From NCBI GenBank assembly GCA_903899985.1, contig CAIULL010000007.1:1-32745 (forward strand): a stretch of DNA of 32,745 nucleotides, in the 5' to 3' direction. Under the pieces are notes generated by a model. That model made no database searches. It was not told where the DNA came from and was given only the letters and a program-made list of their open reading frames with translations. The stretch comes from an uncultured Schlesneria sp. GTDB taxonomy: Bacteria; Planctomycetota; Planctomycetia; Planctomycetales; Planctomycetaceae. A program made the translations under genes and the position numbers. Of the stretch, positions 15,903 through 24,998 are shown piece after piece; the first letter of the stretch is position 1; each line of letters starts with the position of its first letter.

Positions 15903-16418
15903 ATGCACTCACCGTCTGACCCGGCCCCTGAAGATGCGCTCGCAGACCAACGTTGGTTGGGAACTGATGTTCCCAGCCTACTTCCGATGGCTTGGCTCGA
16001 GATCGAGCGTCACAAGTGGATTGAAAGCGAAAAAGCGAAACGCGATGTCGGGCAAGCTGCCGTCGCCGACTGGCTGAAGCGGTTCTGGTGGCGATTCTGC
16101 CGCTGGCGTCGGATCGAGCACGTCGAAGGAGTGCACCGCTGGTACGAATTCTCGCACGAAGATTTTGCCAAAGTCTTGCGACCGATTCTGGAAAACGACC
16201 GTCTCGTTCTCGTGATCCTTGAATTGATGAAGACCGACCGTCGCCGGGTGATCAATGACCTGGAGGTCATCGAATGGGCTCGCGATGCAGGAGTTCCGAT
16301 GGAACGAGTGCTCGAAATTCTCGGCGAAATCCATATTAACGTCGCTCGTCTTGATCCACCCGTCGAATGGGTCCGCCGAGCAGACTCGAGTTTTTCAAGT
16401 CGGACCCTCGATTCCTGA
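15903..16418 (+). CDS. Conserved-looking hypothetical protein (171 aa)
   Basis: The ATG at 15903 is chosen because AAGGAGGA stands 7 nt upstream. A GTG at 15885 is in frame but lies inside the leader. The 171-residue product is soluble, rich in charged and aromatic residues, with a segment WLEIERHKWIESEKAKRDVG followed by ADWLKRFWWRFCRW. It has no signal peptide and no convincing membrane segment. The HKWxxSExxxRDVG pattern loosely recalls a motif found in DUF4032-type proteins, but I would not assign that family. It stands alone, 84 bp before yjbQ on the same strand. Its function is unknown. Confidence 0.75.
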   Translation: MHSPSDPAPEDALADQRWLGTDVPSLLPMAWLEIERHKWIESEKAKRDVGQAAVADWLKRFWWRFCRWRRIEHVEGVHRWYEFSHEDFAKVLRPILENDRLVLVILELMKTDRRRVINDLEVIEWARDAGVPMERVLEILGEIHINVARLDPPVEWVRRADSSFSSRTLDS

Positions 16419-16420
16419 GA

Positions 16421-16462
16421 ACGAGTCGTCTCGTAGTATGGGCTTGAGCCCGTGCTGCCCAT
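16421..16462. repeat. Tandem short hairpins between genes
   Basis: A 5-bp hairpin ACGAG-TCGT-CTCGT (16421-16434) is followed by ATGGGC...GCCCAT (16438-16462), which contains an alternative GGGC-TTGA-GCCC stem. No T-tract follows, so this is a poor terminator. GGGCTTxAGCCC palindromes of this kind are, from memory, frequent dispersed intergenic units in planctomycetes. Confidence 0.4.
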
Positions 16463-16502
16463 GAGTTTAACAAGCTGTACACCAGATTCCTAAGTACCAG
16501 AC

Positions 16503-16928
16503 ATGAGCTGGCATCAAACGCAACTCAAGTTACCGCCGTTTCGACGTGGTTTTCATCTGATCACAGCACATGTCCTACAGGCCATCCCTGAATTGTCATC
16601 AGTAAAGATCGGACTGCTGCACGTCTTTATTCAGCACACATCGGCCTCACTATCGATCAACGAGAACGCCGATCCTGACGTTCCCCGAGACCTTGAAGCC
16701 TCGTTCAACGCGATTGCCCCCGAAGATTTCCCGTATATCCATACGTGCGAGGGACCCGACGACATGCCCGCTCATGTCAAATCGTCGCTTCTTGGTAGCT
16801 CCCTGATGATTCCGATTAATGCCGGACGGCTATGCCTGGGAACCTGGCAAGGTATTTACTTGTGCGAGCATCGAAATCACGGTGGACCCAGATCGCTCGT
16901 ACTGACGATGCAGGGCGATTTTGAATAG
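16503..16928 (+). CDS. yjbQ: YjbQ family protein (secondary thiamine-phosphate synthase-type enzyme, UPF0047)
   Basis: The product is 141 residues, the usual length for this compact family. The diagnostic segments are all present: HTSASLSINENADPDVPRDL, then HTCEGPDDMPAHVKSSLLG, and the C-terminal GRLCLGTWQGIYLCEHR, with the conserved His and acidic residues. Members have a weak thiamine-phosphate synthase activity (YjbQ of E. coli), but their physiological role is unsettled. The ATG at 16503 gives the canonical N-terminus (WHQTQLKLP). The gene ends facing the minus-strand CYRC protein gene, with a long inverted repeat and a terminator in between. Confidence 0.95.
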   Translation: MSWHQTQLKLPPFRRGFHLITAHVLQAIPELSSVKIGLLHVFIQHTSASLSINENADPDVPRDLEASFNAIAPEDFPYIHTCEGPDDMPAHVKSSLLGSSLMIPINAGRLCLGTWQGIYLCEHRNHGGPRSLVLTMQGDFE

Positions 16929-16986
16929 CAAATCAGGTCGGGTCGTCGCTCTTACGTTCGTTACAATCATGTTCCTGGTCGGGCGT

Positions 16987-17058
16987 CAAAATTTCAAAAT
17001 TGGCCGCGTACTCGCTCAATTAATTAATAACGCTGTTTCGGCCAATTTTGAAATTTGG
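16987..17058. repeat. Long AT-rich inverted repeat (20-bp arms)
   Basis: Arm 16987-17006 (CAAAATTTCAAAATTGGCCG) and arm 17039-17058 are complementary at 19 of 20 positions, separated by 32 nt that include ATTAATTAAT. It lies 58 bp after yjbQ and about 90 bp before the next terminator. No T-tract follows on either strand. It might be a bidirectional transcription stop, a protein binding site or a trace of a small mobile element. Confidence 0.7.
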
Positions 17059-17135
17059 ACACCTGCCCCCCTCTTGTTTTACCCCACAAATGAATCCGAC
17101 ACAGAACAAAATCGCGTTCCCCAAATCGACCCCGC

Positions 17136-17174
17136 CAAACGAAAACACCCCACATCTTGATGAGACATGGGGTG
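17136..17174 (-). terminator. Intrinsic terminator downstream of the CYRC protein gene
   Basis: On the minus strand CACCCCA and TGGGGTG (arms at 17168-17174 and 17146-17152) flank a segment with further CATC/GATG pairing, followed by TTTTCGTTTG. It lies 31 bp beyond the stop codon. This is a good Rho-independent terminator form. Confidence 0.75.
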
Positions 17175-17204
17175 CAAATTCAAAAAATCGTTTGACTTGG
17201 AAAA

Positions 17205-17759
17205 CTATTCGAGAATGGTTTTCGTTTCGCTGACCAGCTTGGCAATCGTTTCTTTGTTCAGATCGCCTTTGCTCAGACCCTGGCTGACCTTGACCTTACC
17301 TTCGACCCACATCATGACAGTGACGTCGGCCTTGGAGTTGATCTTATAGCCTGACGGTCCATTGGTTCCTTTGAACGTAGTGAGCGGCATCTGGCTGATC
17401 TTGTGCTTGGCAGCAGCAGCGGTCAGGCTGGCTTCTGCCTTTTCTGGCTCTTCGGTCATCACGACCACAAAACCGGCCATTTTCTGATCACGATTCTTGG
17501 CGACAACGTTGTCGAGTTCTTTAGACAACTGAGCAACTTCTTCCGTCATTTCCTTGGCGAACACGCTAATGACGGGCTGGTTGCCGTATCGGCATCGATA
17601 GCACAGTTCTTCGCCGTCCTTGTTCGGACCGGTGACATCTTTCACGTTGAAAGCAGGAACACCTTTTCCTTTTTCCAGACCCGACTGAATCTCGGCGGCA
17701 AACGCCAGACTTGCCGAAACGGCCAAAACGGCTGCACACGCTGCGAAACACTTCTTCAT
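17205..17759 (-). CDS. Secreted thioredoxin-like protein with CYRC motif
   Basis: The ATG at 17759 is chosen for the GGAGGA site 7 nt upstream and the signal peptide that starts there (MKKCFAACAAVLAVSASLAF, likely cleaved after AFA). A long in-frame extension to 17951 lacks these signs. The 184-residue product has GVPAFNVKDVTGPNKDG followed by LCYRCRYGNQPVISVF, resembling the first half of a thioredoxin fold with a CxxC pair at residues 53-56. I recall similar secreted proteins in planctomycetes, all of unknown function. The CYRC pair is where a redox site would lie, though the motif precedes a strand rather than having the usual WCGPC form. It is a single-gene unit divergent from nadK, ending in a strong terminator. 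Confidence 0.85.
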   Translation of the reverse strand: MKKCFAACAAVLAVSASLAFAAEIQSGLEKGKGVPAFNVKDVTGPNKDGEELCYRCRYGNQPVISVFAKEMTEEVAQLSKELDNVVAKNRDQKMAGFVVVMTEEPEKAEASLTAAAAKHKISQMPLTTFKGTNGPSGYKINSKADVTVMMWVEGKVKVSQGLSKGDLNKETIAKLVSETKTILE

Positions 17760-18033
17760 CGATAATTCCTCCGTCGAACAAATCAAATTCCGAAGCCTCT
17801 TGGTGTCGGCGAACAGCACGACCACCCCACTCGCTGTATTGTACACAACTCCACCCGATCGTCGAGTTACAGCAAGTTTTCCGATTTCAGGTGCATGTTT
17901 CTTAAAGATTTCACTCACGATGACCCGAACGACGCGGTTATGATTCATCATCGTACCTGCGGATTCAATAAATCTGTCGGTGCTCTTTCCTGACCCCCAT
18001 TTTGTTCATTCAACATCTTGGGGACGAACCCGT

Positions 18034-18939
18034 GTGAAAATTCGACTGATGCCAAACCCGACTCCACTTCGCCTGGCACTGACCAGCCGCTCCGACGGGG
18101 ATGTGGTCGAATCTATTCGCGCGTCGATCATTGAATTCCTGGAACGGCAACCGGGGGTCAAGTTGCGGGTCTTTGGGACACCAGACGAATTGAAACTCGG
18201 TCGTCAGCAGACGGATATCGTGATTGTCCTCGGAGGCGACGGGACCATCCTGCGCACCTGTCGACAGCTGGGATCGAACCAGAGGCCGATCCTGGGAGTG
18301 AATCTCGGACGCCTCGGTTTTCTCGCCGATTTGTCTCCGTACGAGTTTCAGGAAAAATTTCCGCGGTTCCTTGCAAAGGAATATCAGGTGATCCATCACC
18401 TGATGTTTGAATGCCGACTGCTACGCGAAGACGGGTCGCAAGAGAAATATCTTGGTCTGAACGAAGTCTCAATCCTCTCCGGATCAGCATTACGCATCTT
18501 GCATATCAATCTGGCGATCGATGGTGAGCCCGTGACGACCTATCGCTGCGATGGTTTAATTGTCAGCACCCCCGTCGGTTCGACCGCTCACAGCCTGGCG
18601 GCTGGGGGGCCGTTGCTGCGGCAAGACCTGCAAGCGTTTGTGATCACACCCATTTGTCCGCACACCCTGACCAACCGACCGCTGGTCGATCGAGCCGACT
18701 GTGTCTACACCTTAACGGCTCCTGAAATCCCTCAGGGAGCGACGCTGGTCATTGATGGACAGATTAAACAACTCATGCAGCCCGGTGATCGGATTGAAAT
18801 ACGAAAGGCGGCAGTCAGCTTCCAGCTCGCTCGATTGCTCGACCACAGTTATTATGCCACGCTGCATCGCAAACTTGGGTGGGGCGGACAACCTGAATTC
18901 GAAAACCGCGAAAATCTGGTAAGATCGCATATAAAATAA
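18034..18939 (+). CDS. nadK: NAD kinase
   Basis: This enzyme phosphorylates NAD+ to NADP+ in the cytoplasm. From GTG 18034 the protein is 301 residues, normal for the family. The earlier GTG at 17980 would add 18 unlikely residues, while GGGGA stands 9 nt before 18034; the ATG at 18049 is a further alternative. Diagnostic motifs are GGDGT (67-71, the active-site loop with the catalytic Asp), NE (143-144) followed by VSI, and the glycine-rich TPVGSTAHSLAAGGPLL from residue 179. The VIDGQ strand lies near the C-terminus. Its neighbours suggest no pathway link: a divergent secreted protein and a downstream permease. Confidence 0.96.
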   Translation: MKIRLMPNPTPLRLALTSRSDGDVVESIRASIIEFLERQPGVKLRVFGTPDELKLGRQQTDIVIVLGGDGTILRTCRQLGSNQRPILGVNLGRLGFLADLSPYEFQEKFPRFLAKEYQVIHHLMFECRLLREDGSQEKYLGLNEVSILSGSALRILHINLAIDGEPVTTYRCDGLIVSTPVGSTAHSLAAGGPLLRQDLQAFVITPICPHTLTNRPLVDRADCVYTLTAPEIPQGATLVIDGQIKQLMQPGDRIEIRKAAVSFQLARLLDHSYYATLHRKLGWGGQPEFENRENLVRSHIK

Positions 18940-19006
18940 TGACCGGCGTATTACGAATTGATCTACGGATTCGTCATTTCTAATTCTTTTTCCACCCGAG
19001 CCTGAC

Positions 19007-20377
19007 ATGCCTCTTTCCGAAACAATCCGCACAATTCGCCTGGCCATGAAAAGCCTGCTGCTGCATAAGCTGCGGTCGGGCCTCACCATGCTGGGTATTG
19101 TTTTTGGTGTGTTTTCTGTGATCGCGATGCTTGCCATTGGAGAAGGGGCCAGCAATCAGGGACAACAGCAAGTTCTTGCACTCGGTGCCACCAACATTAT
19201 CATCGTCACGGTGAAGCCACCTGCCGATTCACAATCGTCCGGCGGCGGAAGTCGTGGAGGCGGCGGCCGCGGTTTTGTCGTGCCCCAATACGGCCTTTTG
19301 CGAACCGATTACGACCTGCTGACAAAAACGCTCTCCACGATTACCGGCGCAGTTCGGATGCGAGAAATCCCCAGCGAGGCCCGGTATCTGCAACGAACAA
19401 TTAATGCGCGACTTGTCGGCAGCACGACAGAATATCTGGATATGAATCATCTGGCGGTACTCCGAGGACGCTTCCTCAGCGACGAAGACGAGGCCGAAGT
19501 CGCCAACGTCGCTGTGCTGGGCGCTGAAACAGCATCGACTCTGTTCCCATTCGAAGATCCCATCGGCCAGTCGATACTCGTCCGTAATGCGCGATACATG
19601 GTCGTCGGCGTCATGCGTTCGAGGACATCATCGGCTGCAATCGGTGGCAGCATGTCGGGCCAGGAATTTAATAAGGATATCTACATCCCGCTCAGCACAT
19701 TCCGCAGTCGGATTGGAGATACGATCTTCACGCGAGTGAGTGGAACGTTTTCCGCCGAGCAGGTCGAACTGAATCAAATTACTCTCAAGGTAAAAAACCG
19801 GGAAGATGTCGTACCCACGTCAGAAGTCGTCAAAGAATCACTGAAACGATCGCATGCGGGCAAACCCGATTACGATGTGATCGTGCCACTGGAACTCTTA
19901 CGTCAGGCGGATCAAATCCGGCAGATTTTCAACATCGTCCTCGGGTCGATTGCCGCGATCAGTCTGGTGGTCGGTGGAATCGGGATCATGAATATCATGC
20001 TCGCCACTGTGACAGAACGTACTCGCGAGATCGGGATTCGCCGTGCGCTCGGCGCACGTCAACGGGACATCATCAATCAATTCCTGACAGAAACAATCGT
20101 GCTTTCCGGGTCCGGGGGGGTGATCGGTATTCTCATGGGGCTGGCGACGCCACTGGCGTTCTTCGGAATCAAGCATATCGTCCACAATTACGTTCTGGAC
20201 CGTTCCTCGGGCGAATCACCGATGGCCAAGATTTTTACAGATATGGAACCACAGGTTGCCCTCTGGAGTCTTCCCGTGGCGTTTGGGATCTCCGTTACGA
20301 TCGGTATTATCTTTGGCATTTATCCCGCGCGATCTGCAGCGCGAATGGACCCGATTGAAGCTTTGCGACACGAGTAG
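19007..20377 (+). CDS. MacB/FtsX-type ABC transporter permease
   Basis: The product is 456 residues. It has an N-terminal membrane helix (about 25-47, [20 protein letters not shown]), a large periplasmic MacB-PCD domain, and three C-terminal helices of the FtsX domain. It includes the family signature [21 protein letters not shown] and ends with the usual [18 protein letters not shown]. This matches permeases that work with a LolD/MacB-like ATPase and often a periplasmic adaptor in lipoprotein, peptide or drug export. A glycine-rich insertion ([13 protein letters not shown], about 76-88) lies early in the periplasmic part. Neither an ATPase nor an adaptor gene lies beside it, so the partners must be encoded elsewhere. 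The family is certain; the substrate is unknown. Confidence 0.93.
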   Translation: MPLSETIRTIRLAMKSLLLHKLRSGLTMLGIVFGVFSVIAMLAIGEGASNQGQQQVLALGATNIIIVTVKPPADSQSSGGGSRGGGGRGFVVPQYGLLRTDYDLLTKTLSTITGAVRMREIPSEARYLQRTINARLVGSTTEYLDMNHLAVLRGRFLSDEDEAEVANVAVLGAETASTLFPFEDPIGQSILVRNARYMVVGVMRSRTSSAAIGGSMSGQEFNKDIYIPLSTFRSRIGDTIFTRVSGTFSAEQVELNQITLKVKNREDVVPTSEVVKESLKRSHAGKPDYDVIVPLELLRQADQIRQIFNIVLGSIAAISLVVGGIGIMNIMLATVTERTREIGIRRALGARQRDIINQFLTETIVLSGSGGVIGILMGLATPLAFFGIKHIVHNYVLDRSSGESPMAKIFTDMEPQVALWSLPVAFGISVTIGIIFGIYPARSAARMDPIEALRHE

Positions 20378-20565
20378 CAAATTGACTTCGGCCAGGTTAG
20401 CGAGGATCACGTGCCTCTGCTTCACCATCTTCGGAGAAGCAGAGCCTTCGAATACCATGCGGAATCGACGTATCGAGCCCCACCCGGTATTGACACCCGA
20501 TTTGTTCCCCGTGACAAATACAGATCTTTCGAATTCGATCGAATCTCACCATCTGGAAACCGGAC

Positions 20566-22107
<1,542 letters not shown>

Positions 22108-22147
22108 TTGATTTCGTTGAAAACCGACGGGAATAAAGAGCTTTGTC

Positions 22148-22921
22148 ATGGAACTACAGCTAAGCGGGAAAGTGGCAATTGTCACCGGGTCAAGTCGCGG
22201 CATCGGGGCTGCGATCGCTCGCACGTTCGCTGGCGAAGGGGCAAAGCTCGTACTGGCAGCACGGACACGAGAACAACTCGAACAAGTCGCAGCGTCCTGC
22301 TCGACCGAAAGTCTTGTCCAGGAAGTCGACTTGCGACAGCCGAGTGCCGCAGAATCGGTCGTGGCTGCGACTCTGTCACGATTTGGGCGCATCGACATCC
22401 TGATCAACAACGCTGGCGCGACGAAGCGGGGCGACTTTCTCGAGCTTTCCGACTTCGACTGGAGCGACGGGTTTGACCTGAAGTTTTTCGGAGCGATGCG
22501 GCTTTGTCGCGCGGCGTGGCCGCATTTGCGCATCAGTCACGGAACGATCGTCAACATCGTTGGAGTTGGCGGCAGGACCCCCGGCGCAGATTTCAGCATC
22601 GGTGGGTCGGTGAATGCGGCTCTGCTGAATCTGACAAAAGCCCTTGCCGACCGAGGGATCATCGAGGGTGTGCGAGTCAACGCCATTAACCCTGGTGCGA
22701 CGATGACGGATCGACTCAGAAGCCGGGTACAGAATTTGGCCGACGAACAATCGATTGATGAAGCCAAAGCCGCGGGTCGAATGGCCAAATCACTGGGGGT
22801 AGGACGGTTCGCCTCACCCGAAGAGATTGCGAACGTCGCGGCGTTTCTTGCGTCATCCTGTGCGGATTATTGCCAGGGAACGATCATTGACGTCGACGGC
22901 GGCCAGACCCGGACACTGTGA
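22148..22921 (+). CDS. SDR-fold protein lacking the usual catalytic triad
   Basis: The product is 257 residues, the usual length of classical short-chain dehydrogenases. The cofactor motif TGSSRGIG (13-20) and NNAGA (87-91) are intact, and the C-terminal VDGG is typical. The active site is not. The segment normally YxxxK reads GGSVN (152-156), so Tyr is Gly and Lys is Asn. The catalytic Ser position in IVNIVGVGG (near 138-139) is Val/Gly. Nucleotide binding is therefore likely, while standard hydride transfer is doubtful. AAAGAG lies upstream of the ATG, and the gene follows uxaA by 40 bp, suggesting a link to sugar-acid metabolism. Divergent SDRs with altered triads are known, so it may have another chemistry or be a regulator. 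Confidence 0.88.
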   Translation: MELQLSGKVAIVTGSSRGIGAAIARTFAGEGAKLVLAARTREQLEQVAASCSTESLVQEVDLRQPSAAESVVAATLSRFGRIDILINNAGATKRGDFLELSDFDWSDGFDLKFFGAMRLCRAAWPHLRISHGTIVNIVGVGGRTPGADFSIGGSVNAALLNLTKALADRGIIEGVRVNAINPGATMTDRLRSRVQNLADEQSIDEAKAAGRMAKSLGVGRFASPEEIANVAAFLASSCADYCQGTIIDVDGGQTRTL

Positions 22922-23020
22922 AGATTCACGCAAAACGTTGTTGAAGTTTTTCGGGGACAAAACAACGCCGCAAGACTCACGACCGTTTCGCTGTGATGCT
23001 TTCCGCGAATGCGAAGTACT

Positions 23021-23049
23021 TTGACTATTTCGTTGAGTCGCGAGATATT
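23021..23049 (+). promoter_or_regulatory. Candidate promoter of the nonribosomal peptide operon
   Basis: TTGACT (23021-23026) is separated by 17 nt from GATATT (23044-23049), giving a leader of about 65 nt before the ATG at 23122. Position and spacing fit a sigma-70-type promoter; the -10 is imperfect. Confidence 0.4.
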
Positions 23050-23086
23050 GGGGGATTCGGAGAACGAACTTGATTTTATGAGTAAA

Positions 23087-23104
23087 GACTCTGAATAAAG
23101 AGTC
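23087..23104 (+). promoter_or_regulatory. Palindrome in the leader of the NRPS operon
   Basis: GACTCT-GAATAA-AGAGTC is a perfect 6-bp inverted repeat with a 6-nt spacer, 17 nt before the start codon and downstream of the candidate promoter. It could be an operator or an RNA hairpin affecting translation. Confidence 0.4.
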
Positions 23105-23121
23105 GTTGTCGAGACGAACGA

Positions 23122-24981
23122 ATGCGCGCTCAAACCATGGAAATAGACCGGCAAAATGCCAACACACTTTTGCGACTTTTGGCCAACTGGAGTGATTTAA
23201 CGCCTGAAGCACCGGCCTTATCAACGCCAGACCAACGGTCGTTGAGCTTTGGGCAATTACAACGCCTGGTTACGAACACTGTATCAGGTCTGCAGTCTCA
23301 CGGGTTTGACTCGCAAAGCCGATTAGCCATTGTGCTGCGGAACTCACCACAAATGGCGGCTGCATTTTTGGCACTCGCAGCCGGTTTCGTTTGTGCACCA
23401 CTTAATCCCGCCTCTCAGGCATATGACTTTGAACTTAACTTGCGTGACCTTCGCCCGCAGGCACTGATCGTGGAGAGCGGCGTCGATTCACCAGTGCGCG
23501 AGGTTGCTCGATCTCTTGGAATCGTTGTCATTGAGCTGACACCGCGTCCGTCAAACGGAGCCGGATGGTTTACATTGTGGGACGAACATTCCGGTACGAT
23601 CGATGAGTCGCTGTTACCGCAAAGCACAGCACCCGCACTGTTGCTGCCAACATCGGGGACGACGTCTCGTCCCAAACTTGTGCCCCTCAGTCAGGCCAAT
23701 TTGTGTGCGTCGGCCCGACATATCGCACGGACGCTGCAATTGAGTCCCGCAGACCGTTGCCTGAATGTGATGCCCCTGTTTCACATCCATGGCTTGATTG
23801 GTGCCGTCCTTTCATCGCTCAGCGCCGGAGCAAGTGTGGTCTGTACGTCGGGATGGGATTCTCAATCATTTTTCGAATGCCTCAAGCAACCTGGCGTTTC
23901 GTGGTACACCGCGGTTCCCACAATTCATCAATCGATATTAAGTGCGGCAGCCGAGCGAGGGAACAAGATCGAACATCGATTGCGATTCGTCCGGTCTTCG
24001 TCTGCGGCGCTTCCGACGGCTGTATTCGACGCCCTGGAATCGTTATTTGGTGTCCCGGCGATTGAATCCTATGGGATGACCGAAGCTTCACATCAGATGT
24101 GCAGCAATCCTCTTCCACCCGGGATTCGTAAAAAGGGTTCTGTGGGTCTCCCAGCCGGACCTGAAGTGGTTATCCTGAACGAGAATGGCGACTTGCTGGG
24201 CGCGAACCAGAATGGAGAACTGGCGATTCGTGGACTAAATGTCACGTCCGGCTATGTCGATAACCCTGAGGCGAACACAGCGTCGTTCAATAACGGCTGG
24301 TTTCTTACTGGCGATCAAGGCTATCGCGACGAAGATGGCTATTTCTTTCTGACAGGGCGCCTGAAAGAGATGGTCAACCGCGGAGGAGAAAAAATCGCTC
24401 CACGCGAGGTTGACGAAGTCTTTCTACAGCACCCCGCCGTCGAGCAAGCCATCGCGTTTGCAATACCCCATCCGCGACTGGGTGAAGATCTCGCTGTTGC
24501 GGTTGTGCTTCGCACGCAGGCGATCGCCGATCAGCGTGAGTTACGAGATTTCGCACTCAATCGGTTGGCCCCTCAAAAAGTTCCCAGCCGGATTGTCTTC
24601 GTTCCGTCGATTCCGAAAGGTCCGACGGGCAAACTGCGGCGAATCGGGCTGCACGAGGCGCTTTCTGATTCGCTGAAGGTTGAATTTCAGCCACCCGAGT
24701 CGTCAGCGGAACTGGCCATCGCCAACGTCTGGAAATCAATCCTGAACTGCGAAGAAATCGGTCGTTTTGATAACTTCTTTTATCTGGGAGGGGACTCGCT
24801 GCTCGCGACACGAGTTCTTTCACGTCTTTCGACAACATTTGAAATTCCGTTGCCTTTGGGCACACTTTTCCGACATCCCACATTAGAGGAACTCGCCCAG
24901 CACATCGAAAACATCGTCTTGGAGCAGATCGAATCGGAAACTGATCACGACCATCCCCAGGGTGCAACGGCAGCCGAGTAA
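23122..24981 (+). CDS. Acyl-adenylating enzyme (AAE3/oxalyl-CoA-synthetase-like) fused to a peptidyl carrier domain; NRPS loading protein
   Basis: The product is 619 residues. Residues ~1-510 are an AMP-forming ligase, with TSGTTSRPK in motif A3 (from L174), MPLFHIHGL (~218), WYTAVPTIHQS, ESYGMTEASHQMCSNPLPP, GWFLTGDQGYRDEDGYFFL, and the catalytic lysine in PTGKLRR (K504). The WYTAVPTIHQ and YGMTEASHQM segments are characteristic of the AAE3/Pcs60 group, which includes oxalyl-CoA synthetases. Residues ~525-600 are a carrier domain with the phosphopantetheine serine in GGDSLL (S559). The synthetase gene begins 17 bp after the stop, so this protein most likely activates and presents a carboxylic acid starter to the first condensation domain. 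The acid is not predictable from the sequence. ATG 23122 is used; ATG 23137 is possible. Confidence 0.9.
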   Translation: MRAQTMEIDRQNANTLLRLLANWSDLTPEAPALSTPDQRSLSFGQLQRLVTNTVSGLQSHGFDSQSRLAIVLRNSPQMAAAFLALAAGFVCAPLNPASQAYDFELNLRDLRPQALIVESGVDSPVREVARSLGIVVIELTPRPSNGAGWFTLWDEHSGTIDESLLPQSTAPALLLPTSGTTSRPKLVPLSQANLCASARHIARTLQLSPADRCLNVMPLFHIHGLIGAVLSSLSAGASVVCTSGWDSQSFFECLKQPGVSWYTAVPTIHQSILSAAAERGNKIEHRLRFVRSSSAALPTAVFDALESLFGVPAIESYGMTEASHQMCSNPLPPGIRKKGSVGLPAGPEVVILNENGDLLGANQNGELAIRGLNVTSGYVDNPEANTASFNNGWFLTGDQGYRDEDGYFFLTGRLKEMVNRGGEKIAPREVDEVFLQHPAVEQAIAFAIPHPRLGEDLAVAVVLRTQAIADQRELRDFALNRLAPQKVPSRIVFVPSIPKGPTGKLRRIGLHEALSDSLKVEFQPPESSAELAIANVWKSILNCEEIGRFDNFFYLGGDSLLATRVLSRLSTTFEIPLPLGTLFRHPTLEELAQHIENIVLEQIESETDHDHPQGATAAE

Positions 24982-24998
24982 AATCGAGAGAATGCGCC

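Noticed and set aside
15555-15908. 117-codon minus-strand open frame in the divergent intergenic region
   Set aside because: It overlaps the promoter and ribosome site of the plus-strand gene at 15903, has no ribosome site of its own and no recognisable sequence features.
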